Made by a program: the position numbers and the translations under genes. From positions 1 to 64,000 of the forward strand of contig MU119361.1 of the NCBI GenBank assembly GCA_014904845.1: a DNA stretch of 64,000 bases, in the 5' to 3' direction. Position 1 is the first letter of the stretch. The number at the start of each line of letters is the position of its first letter. The notes below the pieces were generated by a model. The model did not search any database. It worked only from the letters and a program-made list of their open reading frames with translations, and was not told where the DNA came from. This DNA comes from Acephala macrosclerotiorum (lineage: Eukaryota > Ascomycota > Leotiomycetes > Helotiales > Mollisiaceae). Below, in pieces: positions 10,709 to 23,487 of this stretch.

Positions 10709-12742
10709 ATGTCTGCCCAGAGCCAAATTGTTGGTGGGAAAGGCAGCCTGCCAGTTCCCAGTTTCTCGTCATCAACACCTCCCTCGACGGTCTGGGATAG
10801 GATATCAACATGGGCATCGGAAAATAAAGCAGTTGTGTACACAATTGCTGGTGTTGCAGTGGTGGTGACAGGAGCTGGCGTGGCATACTACTTGACTGAT
10901 TCGGTATGATAGCTCGATGCAGTTCTGGAAGACGAATTGTACGGGCAGTGGCTAATTCGAAAATGTTAACAGACCTCTACACCTCTCAAAGAATCACCTA
11001 AAAAGTCGAGTAAGAAGGAGAAGCGGAGGAAGAAGGAGGAAGAAAAAAAGGCCGCAGATGTAGAGAAAGCAGAGAAGCCAAAAGCGCCTACGGTCGAGTC
11101 TGTCGATGAGCTTCCGGAGGTGGATGAGACCACAGTTGGGAAACTCTCAGAACAAGAAAGAAAGGACTATGCTGCGAAGCTGAAGGCTGCCGGGAACACT
11201 GCATATGGGGCCAAAGACTACCCCAAGGCCATCGATTTATATGGCAAAGCTATTCTGTGCAAGCCGGACCCAATCTTCTACTCGAATCGTGCCGCCTGCT
11301 TTAACGCTCTTGGGCAATGGGAAAGGGTTATCGAGGATACCACTGCTGCGATTAACCTGGACAACGAGTACGTCAAGGCCTTGAACCGAAGAGCGAACGC
11401 ATACGAGCACCTCGAGAAGTTCAGCGAGGCACTCCTTGATTTCACCGCAAGCTGCATTATTGATGGGTTCCGAAACGAGGCCAGCGCACAAGCCGTCGAG
11501 CGCCTACTCAAGAAGGTGGCAGAGGCGAAGGGAAAAGCTATTCTTGCTAGCAAGGACAAGAGATTGCCTAGCCCAACGTTCGTCACCAACTACCTACAAA
11601 GTTTCCGAGCCCGACCTCCACCAGTGGGTCTCGAATTGGACGCCGAAATCCCCGAAGATTCTGGTAAAGGACAATTGCAGCTCGGTTTGCGTGCGATGGA
11701 AAAGAAGACTGGCGATGGCTACGAAGAAGCCGCTGCTGCGTTCGACAAGGCGCTGGAGATTGGTGGTCTCGAGGAGCACGAAGCTTTTGCATACAACATG
11801 CGAGGTACATTCAAGTACCTCCGTGGCGAGAACATTTCCGCATTGGAGGATTTGACCAAGAGTGTTGATTTGCAACCATCTCTAACACAGAGCTTTATCA
11901 AGCGAGCTAGCATGCACTTGGAGTTGGGTATGTTGAGATGTTCGATGTGCGAGGAATAGAACTAACTGGGATGCAGGCAACAAGGACGCTGCCGCAGACG
12001 ACTTCGAGAAGGCTATGGAACAGAACAGCGATGACCCCGACATCTACTACCACCGCGCCCAACTTCACTTCATCCTAGGAGAGTTCCCAGAGGCTGCGAA
12101 GGACTACCAGAAATCGATCGACCTCGACAGAGACTTCATCTTCTCACACATCCAGCTAGGTGTCACACAATACAAGATGGGATCGATTGCTTCATCAATG
12201 GCTACCTTCCGAAGATGTATCAAGAACTTCGACAAGGTGCCAGATGTATACAACTACTACGGAGAGTTGCTGCTCGATCAGCAAAAATACCAGGAGGCTA
12301 TTGAGAAATTCGATACAGCGGTAGAAATGGAGAAGCAGACCAAGCCGTTGGGCATGAATGTTCTGCCTTTGATCAACAAGGCACTGGCTCTCTTCCAATG
12401 GAAGCAGGACTTCGCAGAGGCGGAGAAGCTCTGCCAAAAAGCCCTAATCAGTAAGTCTGGTGCTTGGATACGTTCTTTCAAACCTAACATTTTACAGTTG
12501 ATCCTGAATGCGATATTGCCGTTGCCACGATGGCACAGTTGTTACTCCAACAAGGCAAAGTGACGGAAGCATTGAAATACTTCGAGCGTGCCGCTGAATT
12601 GTCCCGAACCGAAGGAGAAATTGTGAACGCCCTTTCATACGCCGAAGCCACACGAACACAATTGGAAGTGCAAGAAAAATACCCTCAGCTTGCCAACAGA
12701 CTGCAAGGAATGGGCGGAGGATTCGGTGGTCCCATGCGTTAA
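10709..12742 (+). CDS. TOM70: Mitochondrial import receptor Tom70
   Basis: Exons 10709–10903, 10973–11927, 11977–12450 and 12498–12742 join in frame to 622 residues, the normal size of fungal Tom70. An N-terminal anchor ([20 protein letters not shown], residues 41–60) is followed by a basic/acidic linker rich in K and E, then a clamp-type TPR block from [20 protein letters not shown] ([34 protein letters not shown]). A second TPR array continues to the C-terminal GGGFGGPMR. The protein sits in the outer mitochondrial membrane and receives Hsp70/Hsp90-bound presequence-less precursors such as carriers. All introns begin GTATG or GTAAG and end in AG, with CTAAC-like branch sites. The call is firm. 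Confidence 0.96.
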
Positions 12743-13806
12743 AGCGTTGGAGCTGACACCTGTATTGAATTGGGATGTGTTGACGATAGATGGGTTTGAG
12801 TAGGATAGCACGGTTGAGCACGCGGTTGGGAAACCGCACACAACGATTGCATTGTAACTAATACTCCACTTCACTCAGAGGAGAGTGTGTATAGTAAAGA
12901 TGAATGACGCACTTTTCAAGTCCAGTCCACCCGCTAAAGGCAGATTCTGAAGTCAGTCGCACCATGAAGCCTTATGAGGCCGAGTTCTGGGCCTGCAGGA
13001 GCTTCCAACAAGCTTTAGGCTTAACACACTTCCAAGCCATGGGGCGTTGATGCGAGGCTGCGACAGAGTGGTCTACGACCACGGCATCAGATTTCCGAGA
13101 GGTCCTGAGAGATTTGACCTTCAGGTTTATGTCGTTCAGCGACCGCAATTTGAGGTGATGCCAACTTTACTATATCAAATGCATATAAGCGTATCTTCTA
13201 TTGGGCTTTGTCTTACTATGAAAGTTCCTGAAGGTCTTGGACTTTCGAGACGGCTGAATCGGGAGCCATATGTTCTTCAACCTTGTGCTATCAAGACAAA
13301 CTTGACCAAAAGAAGCAGAGTTATCAACCATGTCTGCAAACTTTTTGTCTGCACTCGGACGCTCATGTTCTCAGACACTATGCAAGTATCAATGCGAAAT
13401 ATACGAGTACCGAAGTCCCTGCTCATTCAACCATTGTGATACGCACTAGCCGGGAAGTGGAGGTGGACGTTCCCACACTCTCCCCGTGGGGACATCATGT
13501 TCTCAGGTCGTACCCCACATTCAGATCCTAGGGCACTGAGCTAGGCTCTTTTTCAAATGCCGAGCGTTTGCTAGATATGCATAACAAATAAAAAGCAAGT
13601 GGAGAACGGAGGTTTCGCGCTTTCGGGTTCTTGAGTTGACTTTGAAGGCCGAGCAAGGCATCTATCCAAATACCCATCTATGGGTAGTTGCACAACAGGA
13701 TACAGATGTATGCCTCGTAAGGAGCAGAGAACTCCAGAGCGGCTTCCCTGCCGGCTATTGAACATCAACATATCCGGCCGTGATGGGTGCATTAAGTACA
13801 CTTTCA
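12743..13806. other. Intergenic, nothing recognised
   Basis: About 1.1 kb between TOM70 and the P450 remnant. A 130-codon frame at 13047–13439 shows no family features and no plausible start context. Confidence 0.55.
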
Positions 13807-15556
13807 ATGCAAGATGCAAAGGTGGTGGCGATTATTGGTATTGCTGCTGTGGTCATTCTCCTCGTCTAAAGACATCTCAAAACCAGAGGGTTACTCCCAC
13901 TACCGCCCAAACCAGCAAGATAGCCTCTCATTAGAAACACTCTAGAGTTCATTACAGCGGCAAGGAATGGAGAGATGCACCTTCTACTCCAAAAATGGGC
14001 AAAAGAGCATGGAGAAATCATCCGCGTACAAGTTGGACCTGTTACAAATTTCTACTTGAACTCAGATAGAGCTGTCAAGGTCGGTTTTGAAACTTCAAGT
14101 GAGACTGAACATGGTGGCTGGCAATGGAGAGGCAATCATGGACAAAGCCTCAGCACAAACTTCGGAAAGGTCACGATGGATTGTTAGCAGTGAGCTTCTG
14201 TGCAATAACTGGAACGTTTTACTACTTCATGCCAGTGACCCTAGATGGAAGGTACATTGAAGACTCTGAACGGAAGAACTTTAGTGGTTGACGAGGTTGA
14301 TAGTTACAACGTAAGATCACACACTCGGAAATGACCAGCATTCCCAAAGCAGATGCAGGTCTACCATAAGCTTCAAAACTCTCACAGCTCGAGGTCCAAA
14401 TTTCCGCCGACAATCCAAGCTTTCTCCACTACGAGACTCTCAAATTTATGCACGAGGTAACCCACGACCCCAACGCTGGTACCCCAGCCCAAGATCTCTG
14501 GTCCCAAATCGGCCGATACACATACAGCAACTTCGCCATGCAAGCATTCGGCTTCGAGATCGAATCTGCAAAGGATCCCGCAATTCCCTACATCTTCCAC
14601 TCAGGTGAACGCATGATCCAAGCCACGCTTCCCGGCTCTGCGGTCGTACAGTAGATATCCTGCCTTTCTTGGAGAGACTTCCAATGTTCCTGAAACCCTA
14701 GGAGAAGATGGCTCGAGCAGCGTTTTAAGAAGGTCTTGCATGGGTACGAGAGCGTGCTCAATATGTGCAGGAGAATACTCGTCCAGAGCAAATCTCGCTA
14801 TTCTCGAACATCCTGAGGGACGAGAAACGACCTGGCTTGGAATCACTTGACGAAGCTGCGTTCTTGAGCATGCAACTCATCATCGGAGCTGCGGACACAA
14901 GTCGAATGTCAACATGGTCATTCCTGGAAGCGATGATGATGTTTCCTAATGTTCAGGAAGAAGCTAAAGATCAAATCGATCGTGTGGTTGGTGATCGTAT
15001 CCCTGTCTGGGAGGACCTTGAGAATATCCCTTATGTGAGGTGTCTCGTGAAGGAGGTTTTTAGATGGAGACCACCTGTACCATTGGGTCATCCGCATACG
15101 ACGCTGAAAGATATCGAATACAATGGAATGCGAATCCCACCAGGATCCCGCATACACTTGAATGCCTGGGCGATTGGTCATGATGCCGACCGACATTCTG
15201 ATCCTGAGAGTTTCCGTCCAGAACGATATTCAGGAGACACAAACACAACACAGCAGAGTATCAATCTCGCGGATCCAACCAAGAGAGACCATTTTGCTTT
15301 CGGGGCCGGACGACGCATTTGTCCTGGGATGCATGTTGCAGAGCGATCACTTGGTGTAGCGATCATGAAGATTTTGTGGGCTTTTGACATCAGACCGTCA
15401 TCTATTGCTAAGTTACCACTGAACCCAAAGGATTATCATGGGTTTATGCCAGGTAATGCCGGGCCCCAGCTTCCGGTCGCACTCGTGGCAAGGAGCCAAA
15501 GAAGGAAACAGCTGATTGATGAGACTTGGACGTGGGTAAGCGTTGGAAAGCAGTAG
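13807..15556 (+). pseudogene. Cytochrome P450 monooxygenase pseudogene
   Basis: The order of a fungal P450 is complete. It starts with ATG and a membrane anchor (VVAIIGIAAVVILLV), then PLPPKPAR, GEMHLLLQKWAKEHGEI and an exon reading SERSRWIVSSELLCNNWNVL. The I-helix GAADTS, the K-helix KEVFRWRPP (ExxR) and the heme loop FGAGRRICPGMHVAER complete it. Within this frame TAA at 13867, TAG at 13921 (in place of Trp), TAG at 14699 (Trp in relatives, LKP-stop-EK) and TAA at 14726 interrupt it. About five extra bases near 14650 (GTACAGTA) shift the frame. Two introns are needed (about 14079–14132 and from 14256). All four stops fit C-to-T changes in CpA on one strand or the other. The catalytic half after 14729 is clean, so decay may be fairly recent. 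Confidence 0.88.
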
Positions 15557-18351
15557 TCTGACCAGTTGTTTCTGGAGTTCCTTGCAAGCGCCTTTGGGCC
15601 GTGTTGTTTGGGCGATGTACTTTTACCTCGAAGGCGGGGACTTTCTCTGCACATTTCGCTGCTGTATTGAGAAACGAGAACCGTTCGGCAAGGTGCCCAT
15701 GGAGGCTTTGCCGCATGTCAATATTTTCGAATGTCTCAAGCTTGACTTGGATATTGAGGTGTTTGTTGCATGTCCGCCTTTCCAGGACGAGTTCGGACAT
15801 TCAGGTCTGATGTTGGGCGTTGAGAGCAACACTTGCCCTTGAAAATGTATAGGATGCTGCATTGCTGAGCATCTGGTTTCAAATTCCGAGGTCCAGTGGA
15901 ACATTCGTGTCTCTACTAACAGCATTAGCTTGAATTCGTGCAAGCTTCCAAGCCAATTGCTTCCCCAACAATCGCAAGCAAGAAAGAGAGGATCACTTGC
16001 CGCTTCTGCCCTCTCGTCGCCCCGCTACAATGTCCATCCGTAGATCCAACATTCTCCTCTCGATGCGCACTAACCTTGCCTTCCAACATCGGCAAGTCCA
16101 ACTCGACGTTATTTCCACCTTTCGTTCCTTCGCCTTGTCGCAACAAAGTTCGGAATGGGCTCCGGGAACCAAACGTGGCTACCACGATGCGCCGTTGAGG
16201 CACACTCAGGTCGAAATGCTGGCCGCACGCATATTACTCAACCTTCCAACAAGTCTTTAGGCTTAAATCAGATCCCAAGACATCAGACCTTGATGTTGGA
16301 AGCCTTAACCTTAACCATCGTCTCCAGTCATTCTGATCCTCGACGGCGGTGTGAGGCCCGCGGCCATGGCTTCGACGCTGTGCCTCTGAATCTAGGTTTT
16401 CTGCGATCACCAGTAAGGTATTCCCACGTCACAAGCAGCAGACCGACTATATACCAAATCCAAGCCATTATCTTTCCTCTCCACAATGGCGCTTGGGAAG
16501 GTCACGGCGCTTCCCACACCCTGCGCCTTTACCTTTGTGAGGCTGAAGTTCTCTCATTGGCCATCATAACTCAAGCGCCTACCAATGGAAGCCTCCATCA
16601 CCACAATCACGCAGATCTCACAAACGCCGATAACCGCTTCCAACGACCAACCTCATTTCAACGTCCTGTGTATCTGATCGAAATTCAATCAGAATCTCGG
16701 TCGACTCGATTTCCCAAATGATTCCAAAATTACACAACAGCGACGTCTCCCGGTAGCGGGTCACGGCAGCACTGTGGAACCTCAGTTAATGTGAGCTAAT
16801 AACCCCAATATAGAAAATGGGGGGGAACGAGCTCGATTTCTATTTTAGGCGCGATTTGGCTCTTTTTGGCATGCATCTCGCGGTAAATTAGTCGACATTT
16901 CTGCTGACAAGGGGGTTGAGGTGTTTGTTGGTGGGAGAGGAATGACGCGGGGATCGGATTCCTTCGTGGTGTCGTCGGAGAGAAAAGAAAGATTCGGGAA
17001 GAGGAAGAGCCGTGAGAATTTTCTCGGAAAGATGATGAGGTGTTCAGATTTTTACGATGTCAGTGCTGTGCGAAGTATGATCAAGGGAGGTCAGATCTCA
17101 CGTGTGGGGGCAATCTTATTTGACACGCAGAACGAATTATTGATGCCGCTTTGGGACATTCGTCATCGCATGTCACCTTGGTACCGTGGTAAGTCGTCTT
17201 GAAAGAGAAGCTGGCAGCTTTGAGTTTCGGACCTCGACTTCTGCTTGTGTGAAGTAAGGGAAATCTGGAGGACCAACTGGACTAGCTATCAAGTCGCGAT
17301 GAAACATCAGATAAACTCTAGGTTTTCTGCAAACGGTAGTTGATTTTTCATCTGATGTTGGGACATCAAACGTCTCCTGTTTCCAAAAGAACCGAGAGAC
17401 TGAACGAAAACCCTCAATCGGTAGCGATGCTGACTGCAGTAGCAGACAGAGCAGTGCATCTGCTTGGGACTGAGGTGAGAAGTTTCCAGGTTTATCTCCC
17501 GAGCAACGCCTTTTGCTGGGTCATGGCGGCCGAGATGCTCTTTCGTGATTGATGAACAGCCGCCGGCTAATTCGAGGACTGCTGCGTCTGAAGGGGGCAG
17601 GGCAGGGCAGGGCGGGGCAGGGAAGGGAAGGCGACAACTTCCGCCTTTTGCTGGTACCAGTCGCGATCGCACAACAACTAATACCAACCAATGGCCAACC
17701 AACAAAATGATTAAAAAGGTACCGTAAGGCCAGGCGAGGGAAAGTCAGGTAAGGCTGTATCCTCTACTAACGCGGGTGCAGAGGCTCCCGGGATCCACCC
17801 TCCATGTCACTGCATCCTTCTACTGTACCTCTCCTCGGTGCATCTCACCTGGTCCTGACAGCGGATGACTGCATCGAGAAGTGGTCTTTGCAGTCTTTTG
17901 GCCCAGTCGTGATGAGCAGCCGAGGACGACGCATCTCTGACTCTCTGACTCTCTGGCTTGAATTTTAGCGCGGCTTAAGCTCATGCAGGTTCGCGGCGAG
18001 AATTCAATTTACCAGCAAATTTGCCCCGGTATTCCTTGCATCTTGGTCGTCCCATCCTAGACACGCACATGGTCAAAGTTGACCAGAGTAGGGGTCCTAG
18101 GTCGCGAAAACGGCCCTCATCTCAACCAGCAGGAAAAGATGACCTGTGTATAAGATGCTCCTCATCCGTCATGAGAAGATACCTTTTTGATCACCATCAT
18201 CTTCGGATCTCATCTCCTTAACAGCACTCGCTTCAGCACTCTCGCTTCAGCACTACTTCAGCAAATTCTTGCCCAACTCGAAAAGTCCCTCGGCGTCTAG
18301 TACTTTGACAATCCAATTCTCTCATATCCCATCTCGATTTCTGCATATACG
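15557..18351. other. Long gene-poor stretch
   Basis: Nearly 2.8 kb with no gene I can support. The longest frame (16155–16721, 188 codons) is low in family features and lacks a convincing start. A G-rich repeat lies at 17593–17627. The end of the stretch is the promoter and CT-rich leader of the DUF3455 gene. Confidence 0.55.
17593..17627 (+). repeat. G-tract repeat, potential G-quadruplex
   Basis: Six runs of three or more G separated by CA, C or AA (GGGGGCAGGGCAGGGCAGGG and continuing). The spacing fits an intramolecular G-quadruplex on this strand. It is in non-coding DNA. Confidence 0.6.
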
Positions 18352-19154
18352 ATGCCTTCCGCACGCGCCCTTCTCGCTGGCTTCCTAGCCACTGCCCTCG
18401 TCCAATTCTCAACCGCATCTCCAATTCCAGATCCAGCAGTTGCAGCAGCGGATTGTGACCCTACCAAGCTAGTTCTCGCAACCCCCACCATCCCCGCCAG
18501 TGGCAGTAAGTCCTTCAGTTCTCTCTGCTCTACGCAAACACTAATATATTCTCCTCAGACGTTCCTGATCTCCCAAAAACCAACCTGACTGTCTCCTACG
18601 TCACCATCGGCCGCGGCATCCAGAACTATACCTGCAGCGGAGTCGGCGCTGTACCCTCTGCAATTGGCGCCATTGCAACCCTCTACGACGCGACATCCCT
18701 AGCATTTGTCAACGAATCAGCAGTCCATGCCATTCCCCCAGTCGCCGTCTTCGAGCCCCTTCCATCCGGAGACCTCGCTCTCGCCGAAGGCGTTTTCGAG
18801 CCTCTCGGCCACCACTACTTCGATGCAACAGGAACTCCAACTTTCAACCTCACTGCTGTCAACAAGATTCTTTTCGGAAACAAGACCGGAGATGTCAAGG
18901 CACCTAGTACAGCGAACAAAGGTCCATTCAAAACAGGCGCCGTTGACTGGCTCCAATTGACGAAGAAGACAACATATACGAGTGTTGGTGTAAGTTTAGC
19001 GTATAGAGTCGTTACTGCTGGTGGGAATGCGCCTGCCAACTGTTCAAGTACGGCTCTTATTTCGGTGCCATATGCTGCTGAGTATGTCTCCCCTCTCTTC
19101 TCTGACCGACTTTTAAACTAACGGGAAATCAGGTACTGGTTCTTTGAAGGATAA
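18352..19154 (+). CDS. Secreted DUF3455-family protein
   Basis: Exons 18352–18505, 18559–19081 and 19133–19154 give 232 residues. An N-terminal signal peptide (ALLAGFLATALVQFSTAS) is followed after cleavage by the DUF3455 pattern: LTVSYVTIGRGIQNYTCSG, IGAIATLYDATSLAF, the GHHYFDATGTPTFNL core and a C-terminal SVPYAAEYWFFEG, where the last exon adds only the final residues. Proteins of this family are common secreted proteins of filamentous ascomycetes; their biochemical role is not established, and the label 'malate dehydrogenase' found on some is not supported by any NAD-binding motif here. Several N-x-S/T sites suggest glycosylation. The splice sites are canonical (GTAAGT, GTATGT). Confidence 0.85.
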
Positions 19155-19997
19155 TTCAAATTTCAAAAACAAATGATAGGACATGCGGGGGATATAATAT
19201 GTTACCGAAAGGGAAGAAGCTGTGCCGGGGGAAAGGCTTTCAAGGAGAGGGAATTTATGAATAGGGGAAGAGCATTCTTGTATATACAGCATTAGATATA
19301 ATTGTCAAACACATTTCTCGAAACAGTCCATCTCACCAGCCTTCTGTGACTCTCTCCTCAATGAAGTGAAGTCAGCAAATGCTCGCTAAATCCAAGCTAT
19401 GAAACAGTGACACTCCAGGGTTCAGGAGGGGAACATCTGTGCGCGAGATGTCCCAAATTGGCAATGACCTCGGAACCTAGAAAACTATTTGGAGATGCTG
19501 ACAGGATGGAGTTGAACAAGCACATGGGACAATCTTGAACGTACGAGGGATGAAACAATTTTCGTTGATACTAATGCTGGTTTCCAACATTGGCAAGGAC
19601 ATTGAAAACCAAAATGAGTCAGGAGGAAGTCTTATAATCGAAAAGACAATTTGACATGTTGAAAGTTAGACTCAGGATACCTATGGGAAGCGAACTTGAT
19701 TGTACGAAATATTAAACAGCAAGGCGTCCTTTCAAAGTTCTAAAAGTTCTGAGTCCTTCTCGACTTTCATTCGACTTTCAGATCAGAAAGACATGCTCAT
19801 TATTATGCCCACCAGCATCATCCTGCTCACGACCCGAGAATAACATTGAACGCCCCCAAAGTCTTACCCGAGATACATATATCCAAACATACTACCATCA
19901 TCACAGACGTCCAATTTCATTCTCCTTTCCTAGACCTCAACCTCTTCAGCTCGAGGCAACTTTCAATCCCCCCATCATCAATACCAATATTCACCAC
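19155..19997. other. Intergenic between convergent genes
   Basis: 3' regions of the DUF3455 gene and of the small acidic-protein gene. No additional gene seen. Confidence 0.6.
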
Positions 19998-20541
19998 TCA
20001 CTGCTGACTCTTAGCACCCAACCTCCCCTCCTTAACATTCCCACCCTGCCTCACATTCCCATCATCATCATCATCACCACCACCCCTATTCTCCCTGTCC
20101 AACGCGCTCTTATCCTCCGGTCCTCCCACACCCTCAAGATCTCCAGCCTTGGTTGGTTGCCCGCTTCCTAGCAAATCACCACCTTCCTCAACTGGGATCT
20201 CGCAGTTGTCGCCGGAGCCGGAGCCGGCTGAGCCGTATGTTACGGAGGCGCCGGGGAAGCGGTGTACGGCTGCTTCGTTGATGCCTGATTCGTTTGCTGA
20301 GAGGTGAGGTGTTGGTGACTTTTTTCGATTACGAGGAAGAGAGGTGGTGATGGGTTGAGACGAGATCAGAGAAAAGAGTAGGCAAAATCCAGGAGAAGGA
20401 AGGACATCGAGGGAAAGGAAAATGAGGAAACATACCAGAATCGCTATTGTTGTAACCTCCTTGCTTAGCTTGGTGGGAGTTGAGTTCACGCTCTGCTTGC
20501 TTAGCAGCAATGAGGGGGTCCTTGTTATCGTATGAAGACAT
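19998..20541 (-). CDS. Small conserved fungal protein of unknown function
   Basis: Exon 1 is 20436–20541 and exon 2 is 19998–20296, giving 134 residues with the acceptor CTCTCAG. The protein starts MSSYDNKDPLIAAKQAEREL, then SHQAKQGG and ESGINEAAVHRFPGASVTYG, and ends in a disordered acidic part with GGGDDDDDGNVRQGG. From general familiarity, the N-terminal 'DPL.AA..AE..L.S..AK.G' and the ESG–FPGA blocks recur in short proteins of filamentous ascomycetes, but I know no function. A second acceptor nine bases downstream (AATCAG) would drop three residues; I preferred the upstream one because it keeps the ESG motif. The gene lies just downstream of the MAP kinase, on the same strand. Confidence 0.75.
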
Positions 20542-20976
20542 TATGAACTTTGAATTAGCGACAAATACAGATAGATGCTTTTGCAGAATGCTCGTGTGAT
20601 GCGGAAACAGAAACAGAAACAGATTTTATTTCTACGGAAGGAAAGAAAATCTCGAGGTGTTCTAACTCGTAAAGCAAGTTACATCATAGTGTGTTGATGC
20701 AGTGGCAGCGGCAGCTCGTCAGCTAAAACCTTAGCACAGTGGACCCCTGAACCACTTGATCGTACTCGTGAAAGGTAAACAATATAAAGAAAAAGGGGAA
20801 ATGAATGAGATATCATCAATTTCATTATGAGATATTTTCTCGCTCTGGGGCGCTTCGCTTGCTTGCTTTCTTTCCTTTCCAACCTCCACCCTTGCTATCA
20901 ACGTCTGAAACGCACAGAAAAGTCCACGCTGTATAAATATGCCTTGCCAAGTCACTTCTGATGGTGGGGAAAACCT
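20542..20976. other. Short intergenic region
   Basis: 3' end of the MAP kinase gene and promoter of the small acidic-protein gene, both on the minus strand. No other feature seen. Confidence 0.6.
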
Positions 20977-22423
<1,447 letters not shown>

Positions 22424-23487
22424 CTTGTCGGAATATGGTATGTTGTCGCAAAGCGGAGAGTTCAGGAATTGACTTTCGAGTCACAAAAGGGAGCCGACGT
22501 AGCTAAATGGCTAGCTGCAGACAATGGAATAGTGGCTAATGGTTCAATCGTAGCCGCGCGCAAGTAAATGAGCTGGAAAAGTAGGCACGATATCGCAGCA
22601 GCCTGAGCGGGGAAACAAAGAGGTTGACAACGCAGGGCTGGGGAACGAACACCCTTTTATATGAGCAAGCGTAGATGTATGTGGGAAGGGCTGAGAAGTC
22701 AGAAAATGTATGTGGCCTCATGGAAGGCCCGAAGATGATGGTGTCTGGATGTAAGCCCTTGATATAAGTTCTGACAGTGATTAAGCTGAGGGGACTTCTC
22801 GACCCCACTACGACTTCCTCGTCTAGCAATCCAATCGCGGGGAGTTGCAACTTCACAACTCACAAGGCTGAGCTGCGCGCGAGAAAACAAATCACAAAGA
22901 CGAGCCAAAGTCGAGTCTGTTTGATGTTCAAACCCCCAGTCAATGACAGCATAGTCGCGAAATACCCCTTTTCTACCAGTTCATGCGATTATTTGCTTGT
23001 TCTGATTGGGTGAATTGTTTTCAGAGTGTGGCGAAGCATTTGCTATTCTCGTCCGCGGCGCCTAGAGACGTACCAGCTATCAACGGGGACGCCCGATTCT
23101 TTCGAGAATAAATATGCTTTGTTTCATCACCGCTTTAATGGAGATATGGGGAAGAGTTGAGAGTATGCTCATTTGCTAATTCAACGATCTCCACACAGAA
23201 AGTTCTGTCCAAGGATTGTCCAAGGATCCTCCAGTTCACTCCACATGATATCCTTTTCCGGAATAATACTCCAGTTATCGTCAGCTATGCAGCGAAGCTC
23301 TATCGATGTACCCGTATCTCAAGCAACCGAGTCTTCTCTTCGTTATTTTGGATTTCCCATCTCAATCCAATCTGAGCCTGCTCGATAGCCTGAGCGCCGA
23401 GAACTTTGGAATCAGTATACTTCCTTCATATATTTCAGAAAGTGAACGATGTCCCAGGAATGCTAGGACATCTCACCATATCAATGC
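22424..23487. other. Upstream region of the MAP kinase gene
   Basis: About 1 kb. It holds the kinase promoter and leader and the 3' region of the minus-strand unknown gene. No further gene recognised. Confidence 0.6.

Noticed and set aside
16155..16721. 188-codon plus-strand frame
   Set aside because: No family features, unconvincing start, composition like the surrounding non-coding DNA.
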